From NCBI GenBank assembly GCA_020718905.1, contig DYRD01000001.1:1-43142 (forward strand): a DNA stretch of 43,142 nucleotides, in the 5' to 3' direction. The notes beneath the pieces were generated by a model. The model was not told the origin of the DNA. It saw nothing but the letters and a program-made list of their open reading frames with translations, and made no database searches. Each line of letters opens with the position of its first letter. Positions within the stretch are counted from its first letter, which is position 1. Below, piece after piece: positions 1 to 8,829 of the stretch. The DNA comes from Syntrophus aciditrophicus (GTDB lineage Bacteria; Desulfobacterota; Syntrophia; Syntrophales; UBA8958). The position numbers were made by a program, and so were the translations under genes.

Positions 1-27
1 GATGACCCGCATATTGAGAACCAGGTC

Positions 28-621
28 CTAGTGGACCGGGTCGTTCGCATCGGCATTAAAATATTTCCGTATAAATGCCGCCCGGTCGGAATCCGATTTG
101 ATGAGGTAACGCCTCGCTTCGTCTGCCGTCGTTCTGGTTGCGTTCTTGATCCGCAGATCGAAGGGGGTGATGATCCTGACCCGGAAGGCGTTTTCCTGGG
201 GAAGGATAAAGTTGGCCCCCCGGCCGAGGATCACGGCATTGCCATGGCGGCCGATGGTGCCGATGACCTTGGTCAGATGATGAAGGTACTGATCAGGCCA
301 GAGATGCCGCGTTTCAAACAGGGATGTCAACCAATCATCCCGTTTGGTCATCTCCTTCTCGTCGAGAGAGCAGATGACCTTTTCGCTCATTTCAACGCTT
401 TCCGCGACCATCTGGATGATTTTGCCCCCCATGAGATCAAAGCCCAGCTCTTTCCCTATCCCTTGCGCGATTTTGGTGCTGCCGCAACCGGCCTCCCGGG
501 ACAGGGTGATAACAGGCCCCGACTTTACTTTTTCCTTTTTTCTTTCTGTCATTGCCAGGCGCCATTTTCCCAATTGTTCTTCTACAAGTGCATCTGCGGA
601 GCGCGTAACTTTACTTCTCAT
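28..621 (-). pseudogene. Cytidylate-kinase-like protein, interrupted by an in-frame amber codon
   Basis: Cytidylate_kin_2-type P-loop kinase. The nucleotide-binding segment SREAGCGS lies near residues 39-46 and a GRGANFIL segment follows later. I chose the ATG at 621 because AGGAGG lies 7 nt upstream; a TTG at 642 is the other option. The reading frame meets TAG at 28-30 right after DPVH, but the same frame continues as DLVLN to the window edge. In this family the segment is normally DPxxYDLVLN, so TAG sits exactly where a conserved Tyr belongs. The gene therefore looks like an amber mutant whose last part lies outside the window. It is the third gene of a minus-strand run after the CoA ligase and the ACT protein. 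Its substrate is unknown. Confidence 0.75.
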
Positions 622-671
622 CACGAGCCTCCTTTTTTCCAAATTTTATTATTATCATGCCATCCGTCAGC

Positions 672-1139
672 TTATCTAGCCCGTCCCCATTCTAAAAACC
701 ATACAGCTTGTCCCCCGACCAGCTTGTCCCCCGACAGCACGGAAAAGGAGTTGTTCCGGAGGACCTCGAGGGCGGCGGCGGAATCGTCAAAACGGAAGAT
801 GATCACGGCGTTTTCCCCGCTTTTCTCCACGAAGGCGTAGAGGTATTCGGCGGTGATGTTTTCCCGGGCGAGGACGGCGAGGATGCTGTGCAACCCCCCC
901 GGCTTATCCGGGACCTCAACGGCGACGACGGTGGTGCGGCTGACACGGAAACCGTTATCACGGAGTACCCTGCTGGTTGTATCCACATCGTTTACAATCA
1001 GGCGGAGGATGCCGAAGTCGGTCGTGTCCGCCAAAGACAGGGTGCGGATATTTACATTGGCCTCTTTCAGGATCCTCATGACTTCTTCCAGGGACCCCTG
1101 CTTATTTTCCAAAAATACAGATACCTGTTCGACTTTCAT
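672..1139 (-). CDS. Tandem ACT-domain protein with altered C-terminus
   Basis: Two ACT domains (about residues 1-70 and 71-143), beginning [17 protein letters not shown]. Small double-ACT proteins commonly sit next to phenylacetate-CoA ligase genes and are thought to sense an amino acid or aromatic ligand. The ATG at 1139 is preceded by GGGAGG at good spacing and lies 22 nt after the ligase gene, so the two are probably cotranscribed. The C-terminus is odd. A perfect 16-bp tandem duplication (704-735) shifts the frame after VLSGDKL and adds a non-family tail ending WGRAR. Removing one copy gives [10 protein letters not shown], then TAG at 692-694, and a 143-residue protein, which I believe is the normal family length. 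The tail is short, so the protein may still fold. Confidence 0.85.
   Translation of the reverse strand: MKVEQVSVFLENKQGSLEEVMRILKEANVNIRTLSLADTTDFGILRLIVNDVDTTSRVLRDNGFRVSRTTVVAVEVPDKPGGLHSILAVLARENITAEYLYAFVEKSGENAVIIFRFDDSAAALEVLRNNSFSVLSGDKLVGGQAVWFLEWGRAR
704..735. repeat. Perfect 16-bp tandem duplication in the ACT gene
   Basis: The unit CAGCTTGTCCCCCGAC occurs at 704-719 and again at 720-735 with no mismatch. It lies in the last codons of the ACT-domain gene and changes its reading frame. Deleting one copy restores a stop at 692-694. Confidence 0.95.
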
Positions 1140-1161
1140 GGTCTTTACCTCCCCGTCAGAT

Positions 1162-2461
1162 CTATCGTTTATCGATAACCCGGCTAGCCTTGCCTTCGAA
1201 ACGCTGGAGAGATTTGGGCTCTACCAGCTTGATCTTGGCCGTGATGCCGAGGAAATCTTTCAAATCCTTGTTGATGCGTTTTTTAATCTTCTGCAGGACC
1301 CGAACCTCGTCGGCGTTGGAGAAGAAGGCGTCGCTTACCTCGACCTGCACCTCCAGGGTATCGAGGGTGCCTACCCGGTCCACGATGAGCTGGTAATGAG
1401 GTTCGAGTCCCTGGATACCGACCAAGACCGCCTCGATCTGGGAGGGGAAGACGTTGACGCCGCGGATGATGAGCATGTCGTCGCTTCTTCCCGTTACGCG
1501 GTCCATGCGCTGATGGGTCCGGCCGCAACGGCAGGGGGCGGTGATGATATGGGAGATATCCCGGGTCCGGTACCGGATCAGAGGGAATGCCTCCTTCGTC
1601 AGGGTAGTAAAAACCAGTTCGCCCATTGCTCCTGGGGGGAGGACCTCGCCGGTATCGGGGTTAATCGTTTCGACGAGAAAATGATCCTCGAAGACGTGCA
1701 TCCCCTCGCGGCCTTCCGTGCATTCCATTGCTACCCCCGGCCCCATGATTTCGGAAAGGCCGTAGATATTTAGGGCCATGATATCCATGGTGTTTTATAT
1801 TTCATCGCGCATCTTGTCGCTCCAGGGTTCGGCACCAAAGATGCCGACTCGGAGTTTAAGAGACTGCATGTCCACTCCCATGGCCCGTCCCTGTTCGGCA
1901 AGGTTCAGGGCGTAGGAAGGGGTACAGCAGATAGCGGTAGGTCCGAAATCCTGGATCATGAGCTGCCGCTTCGTGTTGCCCCCCGACATGGGAATGACGC
2001 TTGCCCCCAACTTTTCCGCACCGTAGTGGGCCCCGAGGCCGCCCGTGAATAGGCCATACCCGTATGCATTATGGATGATATCGTTTTTTGTCAGCCCCGC
2101 GGCGACAAAACAACGGGCCATGAGTTCCGACCAGGTTTCAATATCCCGATGGGTGTAGCCAACCACGGTGGACCGCCCCGTGGTTCCCGAAGAGGCGTGT
2201 AGACGCACGAGGTTGCTCATGGCGACGGCAAAAAGACCGAACGGATAGCCGTTCCCGGAGATCCTGTTTAGTGGTAAAGGGGAAGCATTGCAAGTCTCCC
2301 AGGGTCTTGAGGTCCTCCGGTTTTACCCCCGCCTCGTCAAAGCTTCTTCGATAGAAACCCACGGTGTGATACACCCGCTGTGCCACCTGCTGAAGTCGCT
2401 TCAACTGCAGTGCCTCGAGGGCCTCCCTGGGCAGGGTTTCAAACTATTCATTGTAGATCAT
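1162..2461 (-). pseudogene. paaK: Phenylacetate-CoA ligase, three lesions
   Basis: Adenylate-forming ligase that activates phenylacetate or a related aryl acid with CoA and ATP. Recognisable blocks in order are [24 protein letters not shown], the AMP-binding loop [15 protein letters not shown], and [12 protein letters not shown]. Start ATG is at 2461. Three lesions break it: TAG at codon 6 (2444-2446), where relatives have Glu or Lys (MIYNExFETLPRE); a one-base insertion near 2251-2253, between KQDLRE and YPFGLFAV; and TAA at 1795-1797 between RDEI and [13 protein letters not shown], in the same frame on both sides. Undoing the indel gives 433 codons, about the normal PaaK length. With three independent hits it is very unlikely to be functional as written. 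Confidence 0.9.
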
Positions 2462-2580
2462 GTACCCAACCCCCCCTTTTTCATCGTTTAATTACCTATA
2501 ACAAAAGAAATTTTTCCGGGCAAGGGACAATAAGGTAAATAAGTATTTTTTACGAGTCCTTGATGGACCGAGAGGCAGCG

Positions 2581-3471
2581 TCAGTGGCGGAAACGGTACC
2601 ACAGGCGAATGAGATGCACCGTGATTACGGCGACGACGATACGGGGAATGTAGAGCCACCAGGCATTCAATCCGAGGGAGATGAACAGGGGGGGATCTTC
2701 GACCATGGAGAGGTGCTCCGCCTGGGCTTCCTCGACGATTACCGCCCCGCCATAAGCAAGGCCGAAAATGATCGCCGGCATCCAGAGGAGTCCGATCTTG
2801 GCGTCCAGTCCCACAAGTTTGAGGAGGGGGGAAAAAACGCGGACGATGTAACTGATCCAGTCCAGAAACTTCATGGTCTCCAGTAGGGTCATGATCAACA
2901 TGATAATTAGCAAGATCTTGAAGCACAGGAAAGTGGTAGCCTGGAGCCACTGCCACAACATTGCCGTGAAAAGCGGTCGGACCGGCGGCAGGGTCCCCGT
3001 CGAAGATATCGCTGCGGGTCCGGAAACCAGCCAGGGGCCGACGATCATCACGGTAATAGATGCTGTAATAATCCGGAATAGTGTCGCCTTTATGGGGTTG
3101 GTCCCCGCTTTACCCTGGATTATCCCCTCCTGAATAAGGTTGTGGGCCATGAGCAGGAAGATGCCGATCAGGGTCATCTGTCCCTCATTTAAGGGCAGGA
3201 CGACCATGGCGGCGATCGCTCCGTAGATATTGGCCAACATGCCGATTAACAAAGGGAGGGCGGCGGCCGGGGGTAGCTGGAGGAAGCCCATAACGGGGGT
3301 GAGGAGGAAATCAAGACGGCCGATCCAGCCGCTCCAGTCCAGGAGAGAGATCAGCAGAGAAACGGGCAGGACGATTTTCATCATCCAGAGAAAGCCTTCC
3401 CAGCCCTTTTGGATGCCCATTTTCAGCCCTGTTTTGACCATGGCGCCATATTGAATCTCCGGATTTTCCAT
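2581..3471 (-). CDS. Nucleoside-recognition (Gate-domain) membrane protein
   Basis: A 296-residue polytopic inner-membrane protein with two Gate-type (nucleoside recognition, SpmA/SpmB-like) halves. Each is an amphipathic repeat followed by hydrophobic helices, for example IVLPVSLLISLLDWSGWIG and an LIGMLANIYGAIAAMVVL segment. The frame stays open upstream to 3765, but ATG 3471 (MENPEIQYG) is preceded by AAGGGG at proper spacing and fits the family start. Related proteins are often annotated only as nucleoside recognition domain proteins; the cargo is unknown. The gene is intact, and a 120-bp gap separates it from the damaged ligase gene downstream. Confidence 0.8.
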   Translation of the reverse strand: MENPEIQYGAMVKTGLKMGIQKGWEGFLWMMKIVLPVSLLISLLDWSGWIGRLDFLLTPVMGFLQLPPAAALPLLIGMLANIYGAIAAMVVLPLNEGQMTLIGIFLLMAHNLIQEGIIQGKAGTNPIKATLFRIITASITVMIVGPWLVSGPAAISSTGTLPPVRPLFTAMLWQWLQATTFLCFKILLIIMLIMTLLETMKFLDWISYIVRVFSPLLKLVGLDAKIGLLWMPAIIFGLAYGGAVIVEEAQAEHLSMVEDPPLFISLGLNAWWLYIPRIVVAVITVHLIRLWYRFRH

Positions 3472-3597
3472 TGACTGTCCCCTTAGCAGATTTCCCCTGA
3501 TCTTGCGTCCATGAGGATGAATTATTATGGCTGACTTTGTCATGGCAAATGATCTTAGGTCTTTACGCAACAAGAAAAGATATGATACGCAAATCAT

Positions 3598-4945
3598 ATG
3601 ATACTGAATATTCGCAGTAAACTGATCCTGAGTTATGTGGCCATGGCCATGGCCGTGCTGACCGTTCTGGCCAGCGCCTATGCCGTGTGGCATCTGCGAG
3701 ATCTTAATAAGCTGGCCTTCACAGTAATCCATCAGGATTCCCGCCTCCTGGAGGTGGAAAAACAAATGATCGAAACGCTCCTCGCCTGGGAAGGGGCGGA
3801 GAAGAAATATCTGATCTTAAAAGACCCCTCCATGGCAGACATCTTCTGGGGTCCGAAGTCAGGATTTTCAAACCCAGCTGGCAATTCTAAAAAAGGATAG
3901 TCCCCAGGGATAGGACAGAGCGGTAGAACAGTTATATCTGTTATTTAGTCAATATAATGCAACTTTCCACAAAGAGACATCCCTTGTGGGAGAAACCCGT
4001 ATCGAAGACGCAGTGGTGCTGTCGTCTCAAGAGGGGCGTATAATCATAGAAAAGATGGCTTTTGCCCTGCGTTCGCTCCAGATGCAGTCGGAAAAGAATA
4101 TCGATACGAGGATGAACGCCATTAACATCAAGGGCCTGGAAGCAGCACGGATGACAATTCTTCTGGCCGGGGCCAGTCTCGTTGTCGGATTGTTCCTGGC
4201 GGCGGCCATTACCTTCAATATCTCCCACCCCTTGGGAAAACTTGAAAAAGCGACCGGTTTAATTGCGGAAGGGCATTTCGACACGGAGATCAACATCCAG
4301 CGCCGGGATGAGATCGGCAGCCTGGCCAAGGCCTTCAACGCCATGACCAAACGCCTGAAGATCTTGGAAACGCTGCATCTTGACGCCAGCCCTTTGACGG
4401 GATTACCGGGGAATCTGGCTATTGAACAGGAAATTGAACGACGCCTCCAGGAGGAGGGGCTCTTTTCTCTTTGTCATTTAGATCTCGATAATTTCAAGCC
4501 CTTTGCCGACCATTACGGCTATGCCTGGGGAAGCGAAGTCATCAAGGAAGTAGCCGTGATCTTGGCGGACTGTAAACAGAAATGGGGCCGTGGGGTTGAT
4601 TTTATCGGTCATATCGGGGGTGACGACTTCATCCTCATCGCGGAACCGGCGCGGGCCGAAGCAATGTGTCGGTGTATAGTCGCAGAATTTGATCGGCGGA
4701 TCCGGAAGTTCTATACTGAAGAGGATCAACGGCGGGGTTTTATCCTGGCCAAGGACCGTCAGGGACAACTGCGTGAGTTCCCCCTCGTTACAGTGACCCT
4801 TTCCATTGTCACGGACAACTGTTCCCTGTCCCGGAGCCCGCTGGAGATGGCGAAGATGGCGGCGGAGGTCAAAAATTACGGCAAAACCCTCGCGGGGAGC
4901 AACTACGTGAAAAAAGAGGACATGGATGCGCGGATATCTTCGTGA
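3598..4945 (+). pseudogene. HAMP-GGDEF signalling protein, frameshift plus amber
   Basis: Membrane signal protein. It has an N-terminal TM helix (about residues 8-30), a periplasmic helical region, a second TM around AARMTILLAGASLVVGLFL, a HAMP linker, then a GGDEF-like domain with LTGLPGNLAIEQEI and HIGGDDFILI. The signature is GGDDF, so diguanylate cyclase activity is possible but unproven. The first part (3598-3900) and the second (open from about 3914) are in different frames. An extra base near 3848-3851 explains this, and the restored frame (SQDFQTQLAILKKD) then meets TAG at 3911-3913 before DRAVEQLYLLF. Undoing the insertion gives 449 codons. A C-terminal fragment could start at GTG 3986. 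Confidence 0.75.
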
Positions 4946-4966
4946 ATGTTTTCGTGAGGCTGCCAC

Positions 4967-5491
4967 ATGGGGGCCGGCCAGCGGACGGGAGTGATAACTT
5001 TGCGTAAGCAGGGATTTTGCATAAATATTAGTATTGTAATCATGATCATGATATGTTTGGGCGCCTGCGCCGCGCATAACGTTCCTATAGAGCCCCCAGG
5101 CATTCTGGCAGCGCGCTTTCAGTCCGACGCGGCCCTTTTCCAGGAAGGATATGCCCAGCTCAGCGGCGAAGACAGGCCTATTGATTATGGCAAGGCCCGT
5201 AAAGCCTTCGAACTGCTGATTACTAAATATCCCCAGAGCAAGTGGCGAAATTATGCCAAGAGCTTTCTGTTCCTCATGGATGAAACGCAGACCGCCCGTG
5301 AGCAGGAGGAAAAGGAAAGGCAGGCCTGTATAAAGATCAAGGCGCTATGGGAGCATACGCAAAAGGAATGCCGTACCGATCAGTTGAAGACCCAAGACGA
5401 TCTTTCCCGGCTGCGCAAGGAAAACGAGCAGTTAAATCAGGAAAACGTACTATTGTGGAATGAAAAAGAACAGATGAAAAAGAACAGATGA
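4967..5491 (+). CDS. Probable outer-membrane lipoprotein, coiled-coil tail truncated
   Basis: Lipoprotein with a hydrophobic signal ending in a lipobox (CLGAC), then a region with TPR-like character (FELLITKYPQSKWRNYAKSF) and a long heptad-rich coiled coil. The start is uncertain: ATG 4967, GTG 4991 and TTG 5000 all precede the signal peptide. The C-terminus is disturbed by a 14-bp tandem duplication at 5462-5489. With one copy, the frame runs on as MKKNLEQLKRLEIELQRRD and stops at TAG 5557-5559, which continues the coiled coil. As written, the protein loses about 20 residues. The restored end would overlap the convergent NUDIX gene by 30 bp. Function is not known; the layout resembles small cell-envelope assembly lipoproteins. 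Confidence 0.65.
   Translation: MGAGQRTGVITLRKQGFCINISIVIMIMICLGACAAHNVPIEPPGILAARFQSDAALFQEGYAQLSGEDRPIDYGKARKAFELLITKYPQSKWRNYAKSFLFLMDETQTAREQEEKERQACIKIKALWEHTQKECRTDQLKTQDDLSRLRKENEQLNQENVLLWNEKEQMKKNR
5462..5489. repeat. 14-bp tandem duplication in the lipoprotein gene
   Basis: The unit GAAAAAGAACAGAT occurs twice without mismatch (5462-5475 and 5476-5489) and a third partial copy of 10 bp follows. It creates the early TGA at 5489-5491. Loss of one unit restores the coiled-coil frame. Confidence 0.95.
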
Positions 5492-5529
5492 AAAAGAACC
5501 TCGAACAACTCAAGCGGCTGGAAATCGAG

Positions 5530-6063
5530 CTACAGCGGCGGGACAGGGCCATCCGGTAGGGATAAGCGTTCCATGGCCAGGGTAATCCCCAGGGCCGTTT
5601 TGACGTCCCGAATCTCTCCCCGCCGCAGTTTGCCTTTGGCCTCCCCCGGCGACATCCTGACTATTTCGATATCTTCGTCGTCATCAGGAGGCAGGGGTGC
5701 CGCATAGAGTTCCTGGGCGAGATAGAAATGCATGTATTCATTTCCATATCCCGGAATCAGATATCCGTCAAAGAGACTGGTTATCCGGCGGGCCTGAAAA
5801 CCGGTCTCTTCTCCCAATTCCCTCTGGACACAGACCTCGGGAGACTCCCCGGCATCGATATTGCCCGCAGGGATTTCCAGCAGATATCCGCCGGTGGCAT
5901 GGCGGTACTGCCGGATAAGCAGGAAATTGCCTTCCTCGTCCACGGGAACCACGGCGATGCAGTGATTATGGTCGATCCAGCTCAAGCGGGACCTATGCCC
6001 GTTGGGTAGTTGGACGTCTTCTTCCAGAACCTTGAAGACGCGGCAATTATAAACGACTGGCAT
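5530..6063 (-). CDS. NUDIX hydrolase, ADP-ribose pyrophosphatase type
   Basis: A 177-residue NUDIX enzyme. The full Nudix box is present at about residues 68-90 (G-x5-E-x7-RELGEETGF), preceded by IPAGNID as in ADP-sugar pyrophosphatases. It probably hydrolyses ADP-ribose or a related nucleoside diphosphate derivative, using Mg at the box glutamates. ATG 6063 has GGGAGG upstream at good spacing. It is the last gene of a minus-strand run after the YbaK and thioredoxin genes, with a 24-bp gap to the thioredoxin stop. The gene is intact. The exact substrate cannot be told from sequence. Confidence 0.88.
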   Translation of the reverse strand: MPVVYNCRVFKVLEEDVQLPNGHRSRLSWIDHNHCIAVVPVDEEGNFLLIRQYRHATGGYLLEIPAGNIDAGESPEVCVQRELGEETGFQARRITSLFDGYLIPGYGNEYMHFYLAQELYAAPLPPDDDEDIEIVRMSPGEAKGKLRRGEIRDVKTALGITLAMERLSLPDGPVPPL

Positions 6064-6087
6064 GGCCCGTTCCTCCCGCTGTTGGTT

Positions 6088-6552
6088 TTAATTTGTTTTC
6101 ATAACGGCCAGGAGATGCCGTTCAAGCTCTTCCCTGGGTAAGGCTCCCGTGACCCGATTGACAAGTTCTCCTGCCCGGAAAAACAATAATGTGGGAATAT
6201 TGCGGATATCATACTGTGACGCGGTGAGAGGATTTTCGTCGACATTGAGCTTGGCGATCTTGATTCCCCCGGCGTATTTCGCGGCCAGTTCATCGAGAAC
6301 AGGGGCTACCAGACGGCAGGGGGCGCACCAGGGAGCCCAGCAATCAACGATGACGATGCCCGTTACGGCCAGGACCTCCCGGGCAAAGGTCGCGTCGGTG
6401 GTATCGAAGGGCCTTCCCGCATCGCCGCCCACCACCAGGGGGGCACCGCAACGACCGCACAGGGGGCGATCGCTGAGACGCGTCTCGGGCATCCTGTTTT
6501 TTGTACCGCAACTGAGACAACGGATAATCAGTTGATCCTTTGCTGCTGTCAT
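6088..6552 (-). CDS. trxC: Thioredoxin 2 with N-terminal zinc ribbon
   Basis: A 154-residue cytoplasmic disulfide reductase. The zinc-ribbon cysteines are C12/C15 and C32/C35, and the redox site WCAPC lies at residues 75-79 in a normal thioredoxin fold (cis-Pro in NIPTLLFF). This domain order is that of TrxC (thioredoxin 2). The start at 6552 is 6 nt after the YbaK-family stop, with a GAGAGG ribosome site, so the two genes are probably translated from one message. Intact. Confidence 0.92.
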   Translation of the reverse strand: MTAAKDQLIIRCLSCGTKNRMPETRLSDRPLCGRCGAPLVVGGDAGRPFDTTDATFAREVLAVTGIVIVDCWAPWCAPCRLVAPVLDELAAKYAGGIKIAKLNVDENPLTASQYDIRNIPTLLFFRAGELVNRVTGALPREELERHLLAVMKTN

Positions 6553-6558
6553 AGCCTC

Positions 6559-7047
6559 TCACCTTTCAATCGCCACATGCACGGGCGTCGGACCCAGTAT
6601 CCTTACCAGTTCAGCCGGGGCCCTTTCGGCGAGAATCCCCCGATGGCCCGCATTGATAAGCATCCTTGGTAAAGACAGAATCGTTTCCTCGACGTAAATC
6701 GGCAGCGGTTTCCTCGTTCCAAAGGGGGAAGTGCCTCCGACCTTATAGCCCGTATGTCTTGCCGCTTCTTTAGGATCACACGGAATTACCGCCTTGACGC
6801 CGAGGTTTCTGGCCAGCGATTTTGTCGAGATCTCCCGGTCGCCGTGCATCAGGATGATCAGGGGGCGGCCATGCTCGTCTTCCATGACCAGGGTTTTAAT
6901 CACGATGTGTTCGTCCACCCCCAGTTCCTGTGCGGATGCCCTGGTTCCCCCCCGATCTACGTATCTGTAGGAGCGGAGAAGAAATACGGCGTCATGGCTT
7001 TTCAGCGCCCTTATGGCTGGTGTCGTCGGGAATTTCTCTTTTGACAT
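6559..7047 (-). CDS. YbaK/EbsC-type aminoacyl-tRNA deacylase
   Basis: YbaK-like editing enzyme that hydrolyses mis-charged Cys-tRNA(Pro) or a similar tRNA. Family segments seen are HIVIKTLVMEDEHGRPLIILMHGD, the lysine-bearing STKSLARNLGVK, and GGTSPFGTRKPLPIYVEETI. The frame extends to 7065, but ATG 7047 (MSKEKFP) has GAGG 5 nt upstream and is preferred. It gives a 162-residue protein, normal for the family. First gene of the YbaK-TrxC-NUDIX run. Intact. Confidence 0.88.
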   Translation of the reverse strand: MSKEKFPTTPAIRALKSHDAVFLLRSYRYVDRGGTRASAQELGVDEHIVIKTLVMEDEHGRPLIILMHGDREISTKSLARNLGVKAVIPCDPKEAARHTGYKVGGTSPFGTRKPLPIYVEETILSLPRMLINAGHRGILAERAPAELVRILGPTPVHVAIER

Positions 7048-7268
7048 CGGGACCTCAAACGCCATTTTAACATAACCATGATCGACAGGGGAGTCAACAT
7101 TCCCCTGCCGGCTTCATGAAAACCATTTCTCTGCCAGTATATCCGAAATGCTCCGCCAAGTAAAGTTTGAGAGAGATGCCAAATTACCTTATTTTTCCGC
7201 GATTTTTGTTGTATAGTCATAACCATTGACAGGATCGATATTTATGATTGACAGGAGAAATTACTGCT

Positions 7269-7706
7269 ATGCATGAAAGAATCGGAGCATTGATCAAAGA
7301 TAATGCCATTTGCGTGCTGGCGACCGTAGCAGGTACGACGCCGCACTGCTCGCTCATGTCCTATGCCGCCGCCGGGGACGGCACGGAAATTTACATGGTT
7401 ACTCATAACAATACTAAAAAATTTAATAATTTGGAAGGAAACCCCAGGGTCTGCCTGCTTATTGACTCCCGGGAAACGGACCGGGGGGAAAGAAGACAGC
7501 GGGCCAAGGCCCTCACTGTTACCGGAACTTATGAAAAGGTAGAGGATGAACCGAAGAGGGGAGAGATCCGTCGGCGACTGCTGGACAGGCATCCCCATCT
7601 TAAGGATTTTATCGATGATCCCCGGGCTCGGTTTATCCTCGTCCGGGTAAAGGCTTTTCAGCTCTTGGAAGGCGTTGTCGACGCTTATTGCGAGGAGGTG
7701 AATTAA
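7269..7706 (+). CDS. Pyridoxamine-phosphate-oxidase-like FMN-binding protein
   Basis: A 145-residue split-barrel flavoprotein of the PPOX class (MHERIGALIKDNAICVLATV at the start). Such proteins bind FMN, F420 or haem and often reduce small substrates; the real substrate is unknown. The frame opens with a TTG at 7248, but AGGAG lies inside that extension, 11 nt before ATG 7269, so ATG 7269 is the start. The gene is intact and converges on the interrupted secreted-protein gene on the other strand. Confidence 0.8.
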   Translation: MHERIGALIKDNAICVLATVAGTTPHCSLMSYAAAGDGTEIYMVTHNNTKKFNNLEGNPRVCLLIDSRETDRGERRQRAKALTVTGTYEKVEDEPKRGEIRRRLLDRHPHLKDFIDDPRARFILVRVKAFQLLEGVVDAYCEEVN

Positions 7707-7748
7707 AAAGTGGCCCTGATGAAGATGCTCGTCAAATAGGTTGCACAG

Positions 7749-8198
7749 GCAAACGGCGCCCTCCAGATCTTTCCAGAGACTCCCGGATCCGACGGTTTTC
7801 CAGGCAGCCTCGGGATCGGCAGCGGTATGGATGATCTTGCCTGCTGCGGAGCAGAACTGAAGCTTCAGTATCCGCATCCGGTGCGACCTACAGGACATCT
7901 CCATTTCCAGAATCAACTACTTGAAATTTTTCGCTTTATTCTTATCCTGCGGAATTTCCCTCTGGATGCTTTTTCGCAAGAGACTTTTGGCTGCAGGTTC
8001 GATCCGGGCGGAAACGAGCACTGTTCCCGGGGATGGACGGCGCAGGTGGGCTTTGTCGATAAAAAGGGCGTCCCGGTATTTGGTGAATCCGACAAAACTC
8101 CACCTGCTCTCCTCCGCGGCGAGGACGAAGCCGCGGCTGCCCAGAAGGATGAAGACGCCGCAAATGATCATCTGGAGATGCCACTTTGAGTATTTCAT
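7749..8198 (-). pseudogene. Secreted adhesin-E-like protein, interrupted by amber
   Basis: Small secreted protein with a signal peptide (MIICGVFILLGSRGFVLAAE) followed by a domain like the surface-adhesin E family of Desulfobacterota: W-x-FVGFTKYRDALFIDK, EMEMSCRSHRMRIL, and a closing AWKTVGSGS...LEGAVC. TAG at 7917-7919 (between KNFK and LILEMEMSC) cuts it in half; relatives carry an aromatic residue near here. The start is ATG 8198, with GAGG upstream. The conserved part ends near 7749. In the same frame no stop follows until 7242, inside the antisense of the next gene, so a second small lesion near the end is likely; one base of shift would end it at 7732. The family assignment is from memory of the pattern and is moderate. 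Confidence 0.6.
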
Positions 8199-8321
8199 CA
8201 TTCCTCTCTTTCCCAATTGCCCTTTGACAGATCAAGTTGATCTATTGTAGCAAAAGGGCAAGATAATTCCCAACGGAAAAGGGCCGTCCCCTGATAATCA
8301 TCCGAGAACGGAGACAACTGA

Positions 8322-8777
8322 ATGACCAACATTTTAATCGTCTATCACACCCAGACGGGCAATACGGAGCAAATGGCCCAGGCGGTGGCCGCGGGAGCCA
8401 GCGCCATTGAGGATATCTATGTCGTCTGTAAAAAGGCGGGAGAGACAACCCTGGAAGACCTGCTCAAGGCCGATGGCCTAGCCGTCGGCACCCCCGAGAA
8501 TTTCGGCTATATGTCCGGGATGGTGAAGTATTTTTTTGATCGCACCTATTATCCCGCCCAGGACAAAGTCTTCCGGAAACCATATGTGGTTTTTATCAGC
8601 GCCGGCAACGATGGTACGGGGGCGCTCAAGGCCATTGAGCGGATTGCCCTCGGTTACAAATTCAAACCTGTTTATACCCCTGTCATTTCCCGGGGTGTCC
8701 TCACTCCGGAGATCCTGGCACAGTGCCGCGAACTTGGCGGCGTCCTCGCCGGGGGCTGCCAGGCCGGTATTTATTGA
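8322..8777 (+). CDS. Flavodoxin-fold protein
   Basis: A 151-residue flavodoxin-like domain. The FMN phosphate loop is HTQTGNTEQMA (residues 9-19), followed by a GTPENFGYMSGMVKYFFDR segment typical of NADPH-dependent FMN reductase and WrbA-like proteins. It is likely a cytosolic electron carrier or quinone reductase. ATG 8322 has a purine-rich CGGAGA site upstream. About 50 bp separate it from fbp, in the same direction. Intact. Confidence 0.82.
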   Translation: MTNILIVYHTQTGNTEQMAQAVAAGASAIEDIYVVCKKAGETTLEDLLKADGLAVGTPENFGYMSGMVKYFFDRTYYPAQDKVFRKPYVVFISAGNDGTGALKAIERIALGYKFKPVYTPVISRGVLTPEILAQCRELGGVLAGGCQAGIY

Positions 8778-8829
8778 CAAAATCCTCATTCATTGGTAGT
8801 TATGGCCAAAATTGCGAGGTTGATAAATC

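Noticed and set aside
7226-7248. TTGACA plus TATGAT as promoter of the FMN-binding gene
   Set aside because: The spacer is only 11 nt, too short for a sigma-70 promoter.
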